The notes under the pieces are model-generated. The model made no database searches. It saw nothing but the letters and a program-made list of their open reading frames with translations, and was not told the DNA's origin. This document shows positions 62,515 to 64,000 of a DNA stretch of 64,000 bases, piece after piece. Source of the stretch: Acidobacteriota bacterium (GTDB taxonomy: Bacteria > Acidobacteriota > Polarisedimenticolia > J045). Positions within the stretch are counted from its first letter, which is position 1; every line of letters begins with the position of its first letter. The DNA is taken from positions 1-64,000 of the forward strand of contig JAGOJY010000002.1 of assembly GCA_017994815.1 (NCBI GenBank), read 5' to 3'. A program made the translations under genes and the position numbers.

Positions 62515-63509
62515 TCGTCACCGTCCGGCGCGGGGCCGACCCCGACACCGTCCAGAAGAGCCTGCTCGAGCGCGGGCTTTGGGTCTGCCGCCACGACGAC
62601 CCGCTGGGGCGGGTGCAGTTCGTCAGCCAGCCCTGGTCCGGGCACGTCGACGCCGAGGCCATCCGCGCGCTGGACGGCGTCGAGGCGGTCGCCGAGCCGC
62701 CCTCCCCCCACCCGCTGGTGGACGCCCTCGGCCCGCGCGCCGTCGTCGCCGGCGTGCCGTTCGGCGCGGGCGCGGAGCCGGTGCTGGTCGCCGGGCCGTG
62801 CAGCGTCGAGTCCCCGGCGCAGATCGAGGCGCTCGCGGCGCGGCTCGCGCCCCTGGGCGTGCGCTTCCTGCGCGGCGGCGCGTTCAAGCCGCGCACGTCG
62901 CCCTACTCGTTCCAGGGCCACGGCGAGGCGGCGCTGGACTGGCTGCGCCGCGCGGCCACCGCCCACGGCCTGGGCGTCGTCACCGAGGCGACCTCCGAGG
63001 CCGCGGTCCCGGCGGTCGCCGAGCGCGCCGACATCGTCCAGGTCGGCTCGCGCAACATGCACACCGCCCCGCTGCTGCAGGCGGTCGGGCGCGCCGGCAA
63101 GCCGGTGTTGCTCAAGCGCGGCATGGCGGCGACGGTCGAGGAGTGGCTGCTCGCGGCCGAGTACCTGCTCGTCGCCGGCGCGCCGGCCGTGATCTTCTGC
63201 GAGCGCGGGGTGCGCGGCTTCGACGCCTCGACGCGCAACCTGCTCGACCTCGGCGCGGTCGCGCTGCTCGCGCACGTGCACCGCGTGCCGGTGCTCGTCG
63301 ACCCGTCGCACGCGGTCGGCCGGCGCGACCTCGTCATCCCGCTCAGCCTCGCCGCGGTCGCGGCGGGCGCCGCGGGTGTGGTCGTGGAAACGCACGACGA
63401 TCCCGGTGCGGCGCTCAGCGACGGGCCGCAGGCGCTCACCGCGGCCCAGCTCGCGGACCTCGCGTTGGGACTCGCGCGCGGGACGCGGGCCGGGGACCCC
63501 CGGCGGTGA
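62511..63509 (+). CDS. aroF: 3-deoxy-7-phosphoheptulonate (DAHP) synthase, type I-beta
   Basis: 332 residues. The first enzyme of the shikimate pathway, condensing PEP and erythrose 4-phosphate. An N-terminal ferredoxin-like domain (about 1-65, [20 protein letters not shown]) is of the regulatory type. A TIM barrel follows with [44 protein letters not shown] and [19 protein letters not shown] 62511 was chosen because it starts the ferredoxin-like domain. The stop overlaps the GTG of the following methyltransferase gene. Aromatic precursors could feed menaquinone or ubiquinone synthesis. Confidence 0.95.
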   Translation: MIVTVRRGADPDTVQKSLLERGLWVCRHDDPLGRVQFVSQPWSGHVDAEAIRALDGVEAVAEPPSPHPLVDALGPRAVVAGVPFGAGAEPVLVAGPCSVESPAQIEALAARLAPLGVRFLRGGAFKPRTSPYSFQGHGEAALDWLRRAATAHGLGVVTEATSEAAVPAVAERADIVQVGSRNMHTAPLLQAVGRAGKPVLLKRGMAATVEEWLLAAEYLLVAGAPAVIFCERGVRGFDASTRNLLDLGAVALLAHVHRVPVLVDPSHAVGRRDLVIPLSLAAVAAGAAGVVVETHDDPGAALSDGPQALTAAQLADLALGLARGTRAGDPRR

Positions 63510-64000
63510 GCCTGGCGGCGCCGCGCGATCCCCACGCCAGCACCGAACCGCGGCCCGGGAGCGGCGCCATGTTCGACCGCATCGCGCCGCGCTACGACCT
63601 GCTCAACCGCCTGCTGTCGCTCGGCCTCGACCGCGCCTGGCGCCGGCGCGCGGTCGCCGCGCTGCAGCTGCGCGACGGCGCGCGCGTCCTCGACGTGGCG
63701 AGCGGGACGGGCGACGTGGCGCTGGAGGTCCTGCGCCAGGTCCCCGGCGCGCGGGTGGACGCGATCGACCCCGCCCCGCGCATGCTCGAGCGGGCGCGGC
63801 GCAAGCTCGACCGCGCCGGTGCCGGAGCGCGCGTGGCGCTCGCGCTCGGCGACGCCGGGGCGCTGCCGTACGCCGACGAGAGCTTCGACGGCGCGATCGT
63901 CGCGTTCGGCGTGCGCAATTTCCCCGACCGCGAGCGCGCGCTGCGCGAGATGGCGCGCGTCACGCGCCCGGGCGGTCGCGTGGTCGTGCTGGAGCTGATG
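63506..64000 (+). CDS. ubiE: UbiE/MenG-type quinone C-methyltransferase (3' truncated by window)
   Basis: The first 165 residues of a class I SAM methyltransferase. The frame is open to the last base, so the end lies outside the window. Seen: [28 protein letters not shown]-binding [26 protein letters not shown] and [23 protein letters not shown], the UbiE/MenG signature set. It methylates demethylmenaquinone or the ubiquinone precursor; which one cannot be told here. A GTG start overlaps the aroF stop (GTGA). Confidence 0.93.
   Translation, partial: MSLAAPRDPHASTEPRPGSGAMFDRIAPRYDLLNRLLSLGLDRAWRRRAVAALQLRDGARVLDVASGTGDVALEVLRQVPGARVDAIDPAPRMLERARRKLDRAGAGARVALALGDAGALPYADESFDGAIVAFGVRNFPDRERALREMARVTRPGGRVVVLELM

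Noticed and set aside
1..64000. CRISPR arrays, insertion sequences, prophage or attachment sites
   Set aside because: No regularly spaced repeats, transposase or integrase genes, or flanking direct repeats were seen.

Overview
The window is a very GC-rich bacterial chromosome segment, densely packed with genes on both strands and with long antisense shadow frames. It comes from a Gram-negative (didermic) organism, because it encodes BamA, Lgt, LspA and large secreted proteins. The gene content (bactofilin, multi-PAS kinases, long secreted beta-rich proteins, a PqqD/HprK-like/radical-SAM cluster, a MXAN_6640-like protein) would fit an Acidobacteriota or Myxococcota-type lineage. That placement is inference and no marker here fixes the phylum. 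No rRNA, tRNA, CRISPR array or insertion sequence was seen.

Layout. 0.1-4.4 kb: topoisomerase IB, a BON/SRPBCC protein, an NtrC-type regulator and a bactofilin. 4.4-12.7 kb: ileS divergent from lspA-lgt-rluD-Rossmann protein, then a secreted orphan and a YgjP-like metallopeptidase. 12.6-16.4 kb (minus): histidine kinase, single-domain response regulator and glgC in one unit. 16.6-19.4 kb: pruA and an aminotransferase. 19.4-29.4 kb: a RiPP-like island flanked by two GT4 glycosyltransferases. It holds a PqqD-type carrier, two secreted proteins, a 45-residue two-cysteine peptide followed by a perfect hairpin, an HprK-like kinase, a radical SAM/SPASM enzyme, and on the opposite strand an NTP_transf_5-type protein and a 164-residue orphan. 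29.5-33.8 kb: chalcone-isomerase-like protein, RodZ-like HTH membrane protein, helical-repeat and TPR proteins, PP2C phosphatase. 33.9-41.8 kb: a degenerate MXAN_6640-like protein, argS, a serine-less alpha/beta hydrolase, and a peptide ABC transporter without ATPases. 41.8-51.5 kb: larE and a 2775-residue secreted subtilase closed by a strong terminator. 51.5-57.2 kb: M48 lipoprotein protease, ndk, sucCD, PBP4-type carboxypeptidase. 57.2-64 kb: bamA behind a degenerate membrane sulfatase-fold protein, a 77-residue orphan, then aroF (with a coupled upstream small ORF) and the start of ubiE.

Three themes stand out. The first is the 20.7-28.3 kb peptide-modification island, the best candidate for an undescribed system. 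The second is a recurrent leaderless start architecture: at least six or seven genes without a Shine-Dalgarno have a TA-rich -10 hexamer ending 6-13 nt before the start codon. The third is a set of enzyme-fold proteins lacking catalytic residues (sulfatase fold, alpha/beta hydrolase, metalloprotease-like). Many adjacent genes overlap by ATGA, GTGA or TTGA, implying translational coupling.
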